Shown here piece after piece: positions 1-7,777 of a stretch of DNA of 64,000 nt. The stretch lies in assembly GCA_019638255.1 (NCBI GenBank), contig JAHBUD010000001.1, positions 1,178,001-1,242,000 of the forward strand. Direction: 5' to 3'. The first letter of the stretch is position 1. Every line of letters starts with the position of its first letter. This DNA is from Cyclobacteriaceae bacterium (GTDB lineage: Bacteria; Bacteroidota; Bacteroidia; Cytophagales; Cyclobacteriaceae). The notes beneath the pieces are model-generated. The model was not told where the DNA came from and ran no database searches. It worked only from the letters and a program-made list of their open reading frames with translations. Both the position numbers and the translations under genes were made by a program.

Positions 1-97
1 CCATCATTTTAAAAGACCTTTGTCTAAGTTGACTCGTGACATCGTTGAACAGCTTGTATTCGTAAATCCTTTTGCACCAGTACTTCCAACCCCATGA
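1..97 (+). CDS. 3' end of an unidentified gene (partial)
   Basis: An open frame enters from the left edge (first full codon at position 2) and stops at TGA 95-97, giving 31 residues that end in PFAPVLPTP. The piece is too short to assign a family. It lies 44 bp upstream of the next gene on the same strand and could be its operon partner. Confidence is low because a short open frame at an edge can occur by chance. Confidence 0.3.
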   Translation, partial: HHFKRPLSKLTRDIVEQLVFVNPFAPVLPTP

Positions 98-140
98 TTC
101 GATCTAAAAAATAAATGAGATTAATATTTCAGCGCCAACC

Positions 141-884
141 ATGAAAACTTTTATTGCATATTTTGACTACTTGGGGTTCAAGGATTTTATAATGAAAAAT
201 GACCTGGACTATCAAAAGCAAGTCATGCGTTTCATTTATCGAGACATCGAACTAGCGCTAAGTAAACGAAAAACAAAGGACGGTAAATACGGTCGTATAG
301 CCGATCTGAGTAATCTAAAAATTAGTTGTGTCAATTTCTCTGACACTGTTGTGTTTTGGACAAATGATAACTCTCTTGCCTCACTAGTTGACTTACTTGA
401 AACAAGCTACGTCTTTAATTGGCGGCAAAACCTTTTTACTTTTCCGGTAAGGGGCGCTCTATTCTACGGTGAAATATTCCATTCAGATTTTCGAGAACGA
501 AGCGCTTTTGAAGGCCTTTATAATGTTAATAGCGTTTACGGAAAGGGAATTGTTGATGCGTATTTGAAAGCTGAAACTCTTGATTGGGCAGGAACTGCAA
601 TCGACAAGAATGTAATTGATTTCATGAAAGACGAAAGGGCGGATTTGACGATGACTCTTGAACGTTTTGCAAAAGAATACTCAATTCCATACAAGGAAGG
701 GAGGACTCTGCAAGAATACGCGCTTAAAATTGTTGAGGGTGGATTAAATAGTGTGGCCTTTGAGAATCTTAAAAACAACATTACCAGGAATTTTCAGGAA
801 CATAATAAGGATATTAACCATCCCTCTGCTCTAAGGAAGTTGGAGAATACGATAAAATACCTTTCAACTTTTATTACGTCTTAA
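141..884 (+). CDS. class III nucleotide cyclase-like fold protein
   Basis: A 247-residue soluble protein without signal peptide or membrane segment. Three spaced motifs follow the layout of class III adenylate/guanylate cyclase catalytic domains: FDYLGF at residues 8-13 (like the F-D-I-x-G-F metal-binding strand), FSD at 66-68 (second metal aspartate), and RGALFYGE at 104-111 (like the R-x-G-x-x-x-G strand). Many uncharacterised bacterial proteins share this FDxLGF...FSD...RGAxxxGE pattern. Whether this one still makes a cyclic nucleotide is inference. No cyclic-nucleotide effector is visible next to it, but the left side is cut by the window edge. The C-terminal ~90 residues carry no motif I recognise. 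Confidence 0.5.
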   Translation: MKTFIAYFDYLGFKDFIMKNDLDYQKQVMRFIYRDIELALSKRKTKDGKYGRIADLSNLKISCVNFSDTVVFWTNDNSLASLVDLLETSYVFNWRQNLFTFPVRGALFYGEIFHSDFRERSAFEGLYNVNSVYGKGIVDAYLKAETLDWAGTAIDKNVIDFMKDERADLTMTLERFAKEYSIPYKEGRTLQEYALKIVEGGLNSVAFENLKNNITRNFQEHNKDINHPSALRKLENTIKYLSTFITS

Positions 885-1143
885 TTATTGCCAACCCTTA
901 TCTAAGGTAGTGTTAGTGGTATACTTGCGCGGTGCTGCTCGGATGATTTTCTTGCAGGGATGAAATTTATTCCCAGCACCTATTTTCAATACCTGACTTT
1001 TTCCTTTGGCTTTCCTTTCCACAAGGCTCGAACTGGGCTTGGAATATTTCTGAATAGGTCAGAATTCAAGGAGAATGCCTTCCTGAACTTCGGAGATACC
1101 TTTCTTCAATCCGCAATTATATGTTGATACCCTAAACCATACT
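885..1143. other. non-coding leader upstream of module copy 1
   Basis: No gene is visible in these 259 bp. The stretch from about 930 is similar to the reverse complement of about 23435-23660, the region upstream of the second module copy. Shared blocks include GCAGGGATGAAATTTATTCC (about 955) and a ctcgaa-tgggc-tggaatattt block (about 1025-1055). The homology between the two copies therefore begins about 200 bp before the first coding region, which fits a promoter, a leader RNA or a small RNA. Confidence 0.5.
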
Positions 1144-1848
1144 ATGAACGCTGATCAGATACCGGAGGATGGGATTACCCATCCTCTTTTTATTTCCCCA
1201 ACCCCTTACCAGTACCAGATCATCTACCGGACTACCCGGAAGGTTGATCAAGTACTTAATTATAATTCTCCCCATGAGATCATACTATGCCTGTATTGCT
1301 TCAAGGATGATGATAGGATAATCTATTTCGATAGGGATACCCAACAGGAGGTATTCACTATCACCGTAGGTAAGTTCAAGTATAGGATCGCAGAGTCTAT
1401 TACTCAGGCATCTCCCCAACAGTTGGAGTTGCTGTATATGCGGTTACTGTTGACCAACCGATACAGTAAGACCATTCCAGATAGGGGTCGCTTTCGCCAG
1501 TTAGATCATATATTCCGTCAGTTCCTTTTAACCATCAAGGGTGGACACGACATCTACCTTTCGTGTGAGCGTTTACAGACAATCCTATACCAAAAGGCCA
1601 GACGCGAATCGGCACTGCATACGTTGGCCATTATCCAAGACTGGAATACCAAAAACGACATCCATCTCTGCCATATAAATCTACCCACCACTATGGCAAA
1701 CCGGGGGTTGGCTTATGAATGTCTCCGCGTAGAGCTGACTAAGAAGGGCTTTCGACTCTACTCATACGACCCCGTACCGGAGGATAATATCCTAACAACC
1801 GACATCTGTTCGGAGCTAATTCTTGTCATCAATCAATTAATCAAATAA
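1144..1848 (+). CDS. module protein A, copy 1 (unknown function)
   Basis: A 234-residue protein of unknown function and the first gene of the five-gene module. It is a clear paralogue of the 236-residue protein at 22724-23434: both have PEDG, HPLFISP, YQI-YRT-RK-DQV, SPHE, LYCF-DDD, LLTNRYSK-IPDRGRFRQ, and a C-terminal block ending VINQLIK. It has no signal peptide, no membrane segment and no catalytic motif I recognise. It ends 2 bp before gene B, so the two are surely co-transcribed. The conserved basic/aromatic blocks could suit a nucleic-acid or partner-binding role, but that is a guess. Confidence 0.75.
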   Translation: MNADQIPEDGITHPLFISPTPYQYQIIYRTTRKVDQVLNYNSPHEIILCLYCFKDDDRIIYFDRDTQQEVFTITVGKFKYRIAESITQASPQQLELLYMRLLLTNRYSKTIPDRGRFRQLDHIFRQFLLTIKGGHDIYLSCERLQTILYQKARRESALHTLAIIQDWNTKNDIHLCHINLPTTMANRGLAYECLRVELTKKGFRLYSYDPVPEDNILTTDICSELILVINQLIK

Positions 1849-1850
1849 CT

Positions 1851-2555
1851 ATGAATCCAATCATTGAGAAAATCGCAAACCTAATCACCAGTCTGGGTAC
1901 GGTGATCTTTGTATTACTAATGACCGTCATCGCTATGATTTTTGTTGGTCATGGACTCTACTATCAGGTATTTCTGAAAAACATGGCACCCTGGCAAGCA
2001 GATGTCGCTGCCTGGGTGCTCAGTTTCGGAGTTGAGACAACGGTACTGGTGATCACTTGTAATGTAAAATACTTCAGCAGTCGGCAATTGCCGGTGTTCT
2101 TTGCAATCTGTTCCGGGTTCATCGTACTGTTCTTCATTCAGGCATTTGACATGAACCAGCCAGTAATCGACTTGGCAATTCGCTGGTTCATTGGTTTGTT
2201 GGTTGCCGGTGTGAATTACGTTTATAGTGAATTGTTTGTGAAGAAATATAATGATGAGAAATACAAAACTGATCTCCTGGGCCAGATCAAGATTTTAAAC
2301 CAGAAGAATACCGAAAGCAACCTGGAACTTGAAAGTGTGAAAAAGGATTTGGAGAGGTCAAAGCAAGATGTGGAGAGATTGGTCGATTACGTAGCTGAAT
2401 TAGAAGTGTTTAAGAAGAAGGAATTAGACAAAGTAACGTGTAGCTTTTGCCATCAGGTATTTAAAAGTGTTTACCACTTAGCAAGCCATCGCACGAATTG
2501 TGAAATGAATCCAAAGAAAGGTGAACGAGATTCTGTGTTTGAAGCCGTGGTATAA
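1851..2555 (+). CDS. module protein B, copy 1: four-TM, coiled-coil, C2HC zinc-finger protein
   Basis: 234 residues. Four hydrophobic segments span about residues 10-35, 48-70, 75-98 and 105-125. A charged heptad-like coiled coil follows (about 140-190). Near the C-terminus is a compact zinc finger, C-x2-C-x12-H-x3-C, within CSFCHQVFKSVYHLASHRTNC (positions about 198-218 of the protein). The paralogue at 22018-22719 conserves the finger and the last ~40 residues almost exactly (ECEMNPKKGERDS-like tail), more than the membrane part. A membrane-anchored protein presenting a cytosolic zinc finger is inferred. It is tightly coupled to gene A upstream. Confidence 0.75.
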   Translation: MNPIIEKIANLITSLGTVIFVLLMTVIAMIFVGHGLYYQVFLKNMAPWQADVAAWVLSFGVETTVLVITCNVKYFSSRQLPVFFAICSGFIVLFFIQAFDMNQPVIDLAIRWFIGLLVAGVNYVYSELFVKKYNDEKYKTDLLGQIKILNQKNTESNLELESVKKDLERSKQDVERLVDYVAELEVFKKKELDKVTCSFCHQVFKSVYHLASHRTNCEMNPKKGERDSVFEAVV

Positions 2556-2575
2556 TTTCTGAAATCTGCCGAGAG

Positions 2576-2589
2576 GGGGAAAATTCCCC
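2576..2589. terminator. palindromic hairpin after gene B, copy 1
   Basis: A perfect GGGGAAAATTCCCC palindrome lies 21 bp after the stop of B. The second module copy has a matching hairpin at the same place (about 21980-21995). No U-tract follows, so termination is uncertain. Confidence 0.35.
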
Positions 2590-2614
2590 ATCCCCCATTG
2601 ATTTGGCTGTGAAC

Positions 2615-2869
2615 CTATTTCCTTTTGGCTCCCTCCATTTCACCAAAGAATGCTGGTAAGTCCATCTTGTGAATGGCCAATATCTTGATCAACGTCTTGA
2701 TTGTTATGTTCGCACCATTCTCAACTCGCCAGTATTGCTTACGGTCGAGGTCATGGTCGGTGGCAAAGGTTTCGTAGCTGGTATACCCCAACTCCTTCCT
2801 CAACTCTTTGAGCCGTTCGGAGATCATGAGTACCCATTTGTCGGATTCAGTTTTCTTGGATTTCCCCAT
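2615..2869 (-). CDS. XRE-type helix-turn-helix regulator
   Basis: An 84-residue Cro/CI-type DNA-binding protein. The HTH runs over about residues 17-70: SERLKELRKELGYTSYETFA, then a recognition helix around DRKQYWRVENGANITIKTL, then a fourth helix ILAIHKMDLPAFF. It is opposite in strand to the rest of the module and is absent from the second copy, so it was inserted here or lost there. Two 18-bp direct repeats start 34 bp upstream of its start codon and are good candidates for its own operator. They would also control the small membrane protein on the other side. Confidence 0.75.
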   Translation of the reverse strand: MGKSKKTESDKWVLMISERLKELRKELGYTSYETFATDHDLDRKQYWRVENGANITIKTLIKILAIHKMDLPAFFGEMEGAKRK

Positions 2870-2902
2870 CCAACAAATGGATACTTTTTCAAATTTTTAC
2901 GT

Positions 2903-2946
2903 TACGGCATATATTGCACATTTTGAAATACGGCTTAAATTGCACA
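2903..2946. promoter_or_regulatory. tandem operator repeats upstream of XRE gene
   Basis: Two direct repeats, TACGGCATATATTGCACA (2903-2920) and TACGGCTTAAATTGCACA (2929-2946), differ at two positions and are 26 bp apart. A weaker third copy (acggcatatactacac) is at about 3241-3256. They lie between the divergent XRE gene and the 67-residue membrane protein gene, as expected for repressor sites. Confidence 0.55.
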
Positions 2947-3007
2947 TAACAAAGCTTATAATATTTGTCCAAGAGGGGCAATATTTCTTGTAGACCAATT
3001 AATTATT

Positions 3008-3211
3008 ATGGAAACAGTTGCACTAATACTATTCGGAATCTGGGCCATCGGAGCTCTGATCATCGGAAACAAGCATTCCGAGGAAACCATTCTTTCAATC
3101 TTTAAACTACAGTCCCCAAGAACAACCTTCAGGGGATGGGTTTACCTGATACTTTGGGCCATTGTGATGTTCTTTATCATTGGTCTGGTAGGGATGGCCG
3201 GTGGATTATAA
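3008..3211 (+). CDS. 67-residue membrane protein, copy 1
   Basis: A small protein with two hydrophobic helices (about residues 3-20 and 44-64) around a polar loop with GNKHSEETILSIFKLQSPRTT. The copy at 20719-20922 is nearly identical from residue 7 on; only the first residues and a few conservative positions differ. Such conservation in so short a protein, kept in both module copies, argues that it is a real gene. The function is unknown. Confidence 0.7.
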   Translation: METVALILFGIWAIGALIIGNKHSEETILSIFKLQSPRTTFRGWVYLILWAIVMFFIIGLVGMAGGL

Positions 3212-3321
3212 GTTCTTTGGCTTGCCGAGATTTTTACGGCACGGCATATACTACACTTTCAGGGCCTTCTTAATTGTGTAGTAAGACGGAATTTGTTTTC
3301 TTTGAATAAGCGAAGGCTTTG

Positions 3322-3357
3322 AAAGCTTCTTCCGACTCAGTCGGGGGAAGCTTTTTT
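3322..3357 (+). terminator. rho-independent terminator after small membrane protein gene
   Basis: A 15-bp stem (AAAGCTTCTTCCGAC pairing with GTCGGGGGAAGCTTT, with wobbles) and a TCA loop are followed by a T-run. A related hairpin occurs at 21808-21840 in the other module copy, but there it sits upstream of gene C. Confidence 0.75.
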
Positions 3358-3413
3358 AGCTTTTAAGGGTCTGGCACTGGCCCTCCTTTTTATTGATTAG
3401 GTAACGTGGTACT

Positions 3414-4136
3414 ATGAATTATTCGTACTGGGCTAATGCCCCCGACTTAATGAAGTGGGATATTCTATCCTATCTGGCATCAGGTGATAAACGGGAGATA
3501 TTCTATGTTCCGATGCTAACACTTACCCGAAAGAAAGAGATTGATCTCAAATACCTAACCTATGAACTTGGCACAAAAAACGAGTCGTTGACCAATTTCT
3601 TAAAGGCTCGGTTTTCAGACCCCAACTCTCAACCATCAGAAATAGCGGATTACTTTTTGGGAGCCAATATTCGTTTTAACATTTTCGGAGATGTCGAATG
3701 GTTCACCGATGAGTCGAGGGGAGATTATTTTGCAAGAGCCATTAAGTCCATCCATTCATATTCGGATAAGAAATTAGTATTTGTAGACCCGGACGTTGGC
3801 GCTGACATAGGCATAGTTCGAAGATTTCGATCTAAAAAGGACATGTATCTCAAGGGTGATGAGCTTCAGTTAATGAAGTCTTCTATTAGTGAGAATGACT
3901 ATATCGTTTACTTCCAGCACACCGGTAATTCAAAGTATTCATTCGAAAAAAGGTTACAAGATTTGAAATCAAATCTGGGCGAGTGGGTCTTCATTGCTGG
4001 ATACCAAAGAATTCAAGCTTCCTTAGTTTTCATTTTTAATACTGAAAGGGAGTACAATGAAAAGAACAAATTGATTCGAAACTACTTTGATCAATACAGT
4101 CACATCGATCATCGAAATAAGTTCCTATTGATGTAG
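3414..4136 (+). CDS. module protein C, copy 1 (possible RlmJ-like/methyltransferase-like fold)
   Basis: A 240-residue protein paralogous to 20976-21770. Shared landmarks: an N-terminal S-x-D-L-x-K-x-DIL block, KY-TYE-G-KN, LVFVDPDVGADIG, RRFRS-K-MY, YFQH-GNS-Y, GEWV and a C-terminal DHRNKFLL. The pairing of an early (G/A)NxxDLxKxDIL stretch with a later DPDxG strand end resembles RlmJ and other Rossmann-type methyltransferases, where GN-x-ADVLKH is followed by DPP. The canonical DPPY/DPPF is not present. The resemblance is my inference. It carries no membrane segment. Confidence 0.65.
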   Translation: MNYSYWANAPDLMKWDILSYLASGDKREIFYVPMLTLTRKKEIDLKYLTYELGTKNESLTNFLKARFSDPNSQPSEIADYFLGANIRFNIFGDVEWFTDESRGDYFARAIKSIHSYSDKKLVFVDPDVGADIGIVRRFRSKKDMYLKGDELQLMKSSISENDYIVYFQHTGNSKYSFEKRLQDLKSNLGEWVFIAGYQRIQASLVFIFNTEREYNEKNKLIRNYFDQYSHIDHRNKFLLM

Positions 4137-4171
4137 CCTTAAGATTTATTTCACACTTAAAAACCATAATT

Positions 4172-4969
4172 ATGAGACATCTTTTTAAATTTTTTGCAGT
4201 GACAATAGTGATTCTATCAGTTTCATCATGTGAAGACGATCCGAAGCCAGATAAGCGTTTGACTTCGATAGTCATCCAAGAGGGTGGTAAGTACACAATA
4301 ACGTATGGTTCAAATGGCGAAGTAGAAGAAATTCAGGCCTTCTACTCTGATGATCTTAACACAGATATTATCACCTACAGATTTGATTGGTCAAGTGACA
4401 ACCATGAGTTGACGGTGACAGCTGACCGTGGTGACAATGATCTTATCATTAGTACTTTCTATTATCTTGATGTACTGGTAAACGGTAATCCTAAGACCGT
4501 TGTCTATAAGGTAATTTTTGATGATGAGGGCGATGGTGGAAAACTATTACTAATTAGTTACAATAGTGCACCCGGTGAATCGATTCCAAGCATCATCGAA
4601 GGACTTCATTACAAAATGGGTGATGAAAGTGAATGGGGCGATGCAACTTGGACAGAGACTACTAATAAAATCACGCTCGGTTATTCCACCAACAGTGAGG
4701 TTATTGAGATTAACTTTAACAACACAGTTGATGCTTGGTGGACAAAGTTACCTGCTGAAATTCCGGCTGTATTGTTTGAGAACGAATTTCATGATCAATT
4801 TTACTACCCATATTTTTTTGCATTAAAAGAAGTAACATCAATTGTCAATACTTACGGGGTGAAAGATACACCTGACTACAATGATACTTTCCAATATCAG
4901 TATGATAGTGATGGAAACATTTCCAGTATTAAGACCAATGACAACACATTAAACTTTGTGTGGCAATAG
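4172..4969 (+). CDS. lipoprotein, module copy 1
   Basis: 265 residues with a type II signal peptide whose lipobox ends SVSSC (Cys20). The rest is a secreted beta-rich domain, including an ITYGSNGEVEEIQAFYSDD stretch, ending with YD-like repeats (YQYDSDGNISSI), as in Bacteroidota DUF-type or RHS-like lipoproteins. From about residue 30 it is almost identical to the lipoprotein at 19897-20700, at DNA level as well, while the signal peptides differ. It is expected to sit in the outer membrane or periplasm. Function unknown. Confidence 0.75.
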   Translation: MRHLFKFFAVTIVILSVSSCEDDPKPDKRLTSIVIQEGGKYTITYGSNGEVEEIQAFYSDDLNTDIITYRFDWSSDNHELTVTADRGDNDLIISTFYYLDVLVNGNPKTVVYKVIFDDEGDGGKLLLISYNSAPGESIPSIIEGLHYKMGDESEWGDATWTETTNKITLGYSTNSEVIEINFNNTVDAWWTKLPAEIPAVLFENEFHDQFYYPYFFALKEVTSIVNTYGVKDTPDYNDTFQYQYDSDGNISSIKTNDNTLNFVWQ

Positions 4970-5034
4970 AACTAAATTGGAAAATCAACAATTTGAATAT
5001 TGTGACTCATAAGCGGAGCCCAATCCAGTGCTCG

Positions 5035-5062
5035 AAGGGTGGCGGTTTATATCGTCACCCTT
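5035..5062 (+). terminator. hairpin after lipoprotein copy 1
   Basis: AAGGGTGGCG pairs with CGTCACCCTT around a TTTATAT loop, followed by TTTGTC. It lies between convergent genes (lipoprotein and CoiA-like nuclease). Confidence 0.55.
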
Positions 5063-5086
5063 TGTCTGATTTCTCATAATGGGCAT

Positions 5087-5896
5087 TCAAAAACGTCTAC
5101 CCTTTTGGTACCGAACTGCCCTGGTAAACCTTGCGAAATTCAAGGCATCCTGTTGGCGTTGGTTTCTGTTCATTTGTTCCTGCCATTCCTTACTAACTTG
5201 ACGTATGTTGTTCATATGATTATTTGCCCACTGCGTCCACTTACCGTTAATCACAGCATCTATGAAAGCCTTACGAGATAACACTACAGCAATTGCATCG
5301 CTTCCAATCCTCATAGGGAACAAGCAATAGAGACTATTCCTCAAGTCTTTAGGATCACCAATTGATTCGTTGCCTCGGAAATCAAAAATTACTGGCACTG
5401 AACTTCCGAGCCATGCCGAAGGGAAACACTCCTCTGGGTCTTCAACACGAAAAATTCCAGTGCGTATGGTACGAAAGGATGGTATTGCTTTTTGCAGGCG
5501 GGGATAATCCTTTTTCAAGCGGGTTCCATCAACAACCCAAGCCATGTTTTGATAAAAGTCTTCCCGTGTGGTTCGCTCTTGGGGATCAATGTGAGAATGT
5601 TGAAATTCAATCACCAATCCATTGCTTGTCTTAACATCGGCAATATGCTTTTCTCCAGTTCGCAAATCAGGCAAAAAGATTTCTTGCCAAGTTGATGGAA
5701 AGTTATTCTTCCATGATCGATGCCATTCGGTTTCGGGTTCCCACCAATTGTCACATGACTTATTTTTGAGATGTGCCCAATGATGGATTCTTTGTGTTCC
5801 ACATTTTGCGATAACAGGCTGATAACATCCGGGACATAGGCCCTTCAATCCAGATTCGGCTGCTGTTGGTTTGCCGTCAATTAGTGCAAAGTGCAT
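5087..5896 (-). CDS. CoiA-like nuclease family protein
   Basis: A 269-residue protein with the marks of the competence CoiA-like family: an N-terminal treble-clef zinc motif (CPGC, then C and HHWAH at about residues 21-42), a predicted PD-(D/E)XK nuclease core with HIADVKT...LVIEFQHS (D, E and Q as catalytic candidates, about residues 83-101), ER-x-x-Y and WVVDGT. In CoiA-like families these residues are thought to form a restriction-endonuclease-like active site. Competence genes are absent here and defence genes are nearby, so a defence role is likelier than transformation; that part is inference. ATG start at 5896. Confidence 0.8.
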   Translation of the reverse strand: MHFALIDGKPTAAESGLKGLCPGCYQPVIAKCGTQRIHHWAHLKNKSCDNWWEPETEWHRSWKNNFPSTWQEIFLPDLRTGEKHIADVKTSNGLVIEFQHSHIDPQERTTREDFYQNMAWVVDGTRLKKDYPRLQKAIPSFRTIRTGIFRVEDPEECFPSAWLGSSVPVIFDFRGNESIGDPKDLRNSLYCLFPMRIGSDAIAVVLSRKAFIDAVINGKWTQWANNHMNNIRQVSKEWQEQMNRNQRQQDALNFARFTRAVRYQKGRRF

Positions 5897-6053
5897 GGTC
5901 TTGTTCTGTTTAGCTTCTAATTATCGGCAAATGTTTTGTCAAACACTGTCAAATTAACCTTGGTGAGTTGAGTTTCAGAAATTATTTCGAATGGTATAAT
6001 TCCCCCTATACTACTTGAAGGGACGATTGGGATAGTTTTTTGATAGAAAACAC

Positions 6054-6080
6054 AAAGGGGTTCCGTCAGGAACCCCTTTT
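6054..6080 (-). terminator. rho-independent terminator
   Basis: An 11-bp stem AAAGGGGTTCC/GGAACCCCTTT with a GTCA loop lies downstream of the minus-strand gene that ends at 6132. T/A runs on both sides would let it work in either direction. Confidence 0.65.
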
Positions 6081-6099
6081 CGAAGCCGCTTTTTGTGCA

Positions 6100-6116
6100 G
6101 GGTGGCACTGCCACCC
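6100..6116. repeat. 17-bp perfect palindrome GGGTGGCACTGCCACCC
   Basis: A perfect inverted repeat around a central C, just past the stop of the 6132-6449 gene. The GGTGGCA half resembles parts of the GGGGACGGGTGCCA repeats around gene C copy 2. It could be a second terminator stem or a repeat-family member. Confidence 0.5.
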
Positions 6117-6131
6117 TTAATAATCGTTATG

Positions 6132-6449
6132 CTAATCAGAGACGATCTTATAGTGATCAATTGCCTGGATACATTTTTCAATCAAATCTGGGCCGACCTC
6201 ATCAGCAAGAGCTAGGTGTGTTCCTGCAGCCCAATCAAAGAGTTCTAATCCGCGTTCCTGGTCACCTCCAACCAGCATTTCAGCAAGTACTAAAAGCAAA
6301 ATGCCTTTTAAAGGAGCTTCACGGTTCAGTTTTCTTTGAAACTCTGATTTGAAGTAATCATCAAAAAGTACCATTGAAAAGATGAGTCCCAGCATTATCC
6401 CTTTGTTGATTGAATCCTTGTTTTCTACGTTTTTCATTTTCATAAGCAT
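6132..6449 (-). CDS. hypothetical small protein
   Basis: About 105 residues from ATG 6449 (an in-frame TTG at 6470 is a less likely start). The N-terminal half has a hydrophobic stretch IMLGLIFSMVLFDDYF. The rest is helical, with LVLAEMLVGGDQERGLELFDWAAG. I recognise no family. It is followed by a terminator, which supports expression as a single gene. Confidence 0.5.
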   Translation of the reverse strand: MLMKMKNVENKDSINKGIMLGLIFSMVLFDDYFKSEFQRKLNREAPLKGILLLVLAEMLVGGDQERGLELFDWAAGTHLALADEVGPDLIEKCIQAIDHYKIVSD

Positions 6450-6898
6450 TGTTTTTTGATCTTGGATCAAAGGTCAATTAATGTGGGGCAATAGCGGAAG
6501 GTATTTAATTAAACATCATTGCTTAATAAAGAGGTTCGATTCCCTTAGGCGAAATAAATTCCCCTCGACACATGTCATGAGACATCTACTTTTGTCAAGA
6601 CATTGGATTTTGAGCCAATTCGGGCGGTTCGAGTCCCTGGATGAAAATAAAGTTGGGGGCTTTGATTTTGGCATTTTGGATCAGAAAATTCAATACTGTA
6701 TATCTCGACATTTTGACAGTGGTTTTGGGGGTGAGAGTGAAATCAACGAAACAATTACTCCAAAAAAATGACTTTAACGTCATCCACTTCTTTGATGCGT
6801 CTACGAGCAGCCGGTATGTCTATAATGACCGGTGAGCAGTGAAAAATTGGAATTGTTACTTTTTTCATATTTGTTAAAACATTTTAAACCAAGAAAAT
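6450..6898. other. gene-poor stretch with tRNA-like remnants
   Basis: No convincing gene. Two exact T-arm-like motifs occur: GGTTCGATTCCC at 6533-6544 and GGTTCGAGTCCC at 6626-6637. The second is preceded by TTGGATTTTGAGCCAA (6603-6618), which resembles a tRNA-Gln (TTG) anticodon arm with one base missing. Acceptor stems cannot be paired, so these look like decayed tRNA sequences, not working tRNAs. Confidence 0.35.
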
Positions 6899-7705
6899 AT
6901 GGAAAAGATAATCTATGATGGGATTGCCTTAAGAGCAATATTCAAGAGAGATTTTAAGCAAATTCAGCATCTTTATAGAAAGGGAGAATTTAAGCAAATC
7001 TTCCGCCTGCGTCAGTCAACTGGAATTATCGTGGTTGAAGATTTTATCAATTATGCTGAGGGTACTAATAATTGGCGTCATGATCACACATATCATTTCG
7101 AGCAACGCCTTTTGGAATCGAACCCCAGGTTTCAAGACTTCAAGCAGTTCCTGGTTACGAATGACTACAAAGGATTTTCCAAGGTTGAAATTGGTACCCT
7201 GTGGGTAATTGCGCTGGCAATGTTTGACGAGCTCCTTAACATGGGATTTGCGGACTTAGATCGAAGTGCTTCCGCCAATAGCTTTGCCGAAATGGTAATG
7301 AAGTATGAGAAAAATCAAAAGAGGAAAGCAAGACGAATGGGCTCTGTAGTTGATAACGAAACTGCTGGAAGGAAGTACAACGTTTATAACCAATCATACA
7401 TGACTTGGATACAAAGGTTGTTACCTTGGCTAAGAAAACATAAATCAATTGTGAATCAAAAAGAGGCGTTAATTTTTATTGGCTTCTTGCTTGAAGCATC
7501 TGGCCATGATGAATTCCGAAGACAATATGGAAGAGGAAATAGGCAAACAAGAAAGTATGTGAAGGTAAAGAGCCAAAGTCGTTGGCGGAAATTTGAAATC
7601 AAGACTGAAGATGTTTCTATTCCGTATAGAGACTATCTCCATAATCGAATGAAGACAATAATGAAAAGATCAAAGACGGTGCCTGTTCCTGCTACTTCTG
7701 CGTAG
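6899..7705 (+). CDS. hypothetical protein
   Basis: 268 residues, soluble, no known family. It starts with a 12-residue spaced repeat (RDFKQIQHLYRKGEFKQIF), has an acidic/aromatic middle and a basic C-terminal third rich in Lys/Arg (KRKARRMG, RKYVKVKSQSRWRKF), which would suit nucleic-acid binding. It converges on the Wadjet operon. Its relation to that operon is unknown. Confidence 0.55.
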   Translation: MEKIIYDGIALRAIFKRDFKQIQHLYRKGEFKQIFRLRQSTGIIVVEDFINYAEGTNNWRHDHTYHFEQRLLESNPRFQDFKQFLVTNDYKGFSKVEIGTLWVIALAMFDELLNMGFADLDRSASANSFAEMVMKYEKNQKRKARRMGSVVDNETAGRKYNVYNQSYMTWIQRLLPWLRKHKSIVNQKEALIFIGFLLEASGHDEFRRQYGRGNRQTRKYVKVKSQSRWRKFEIKTEDVSIPYRDYLHNRMKTIMKRSKTVPVPATSA

Positions 7706-7719
7706 ACGGCCTCTGGAGA

Positions 7720-7746
7720 GGCTGCAGGCCTGCAGGGTCTGCAGCC
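7720..7746. terminator. GC-rich hairpin between convergent genes
   Basis: GGCTGCAG pairs with CTGCAGCC around an 11-nt GC-rich loop that itself contains a CTGCAG-like copy, followed by CTTCTTT. Likely a bidirectional terminator between the 268-residue gene and the Wadjet operon. Confidence 0.45.
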
Positions 7747-7777
7747 CTTCTTTACACGTGTTGGCCGGGCGAACCAA

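Noticed and set aside
5917..6114. 65-residue minus-strand open frame
   Set aside because: It covers a terminator and a palindrome and has no protein-like features.
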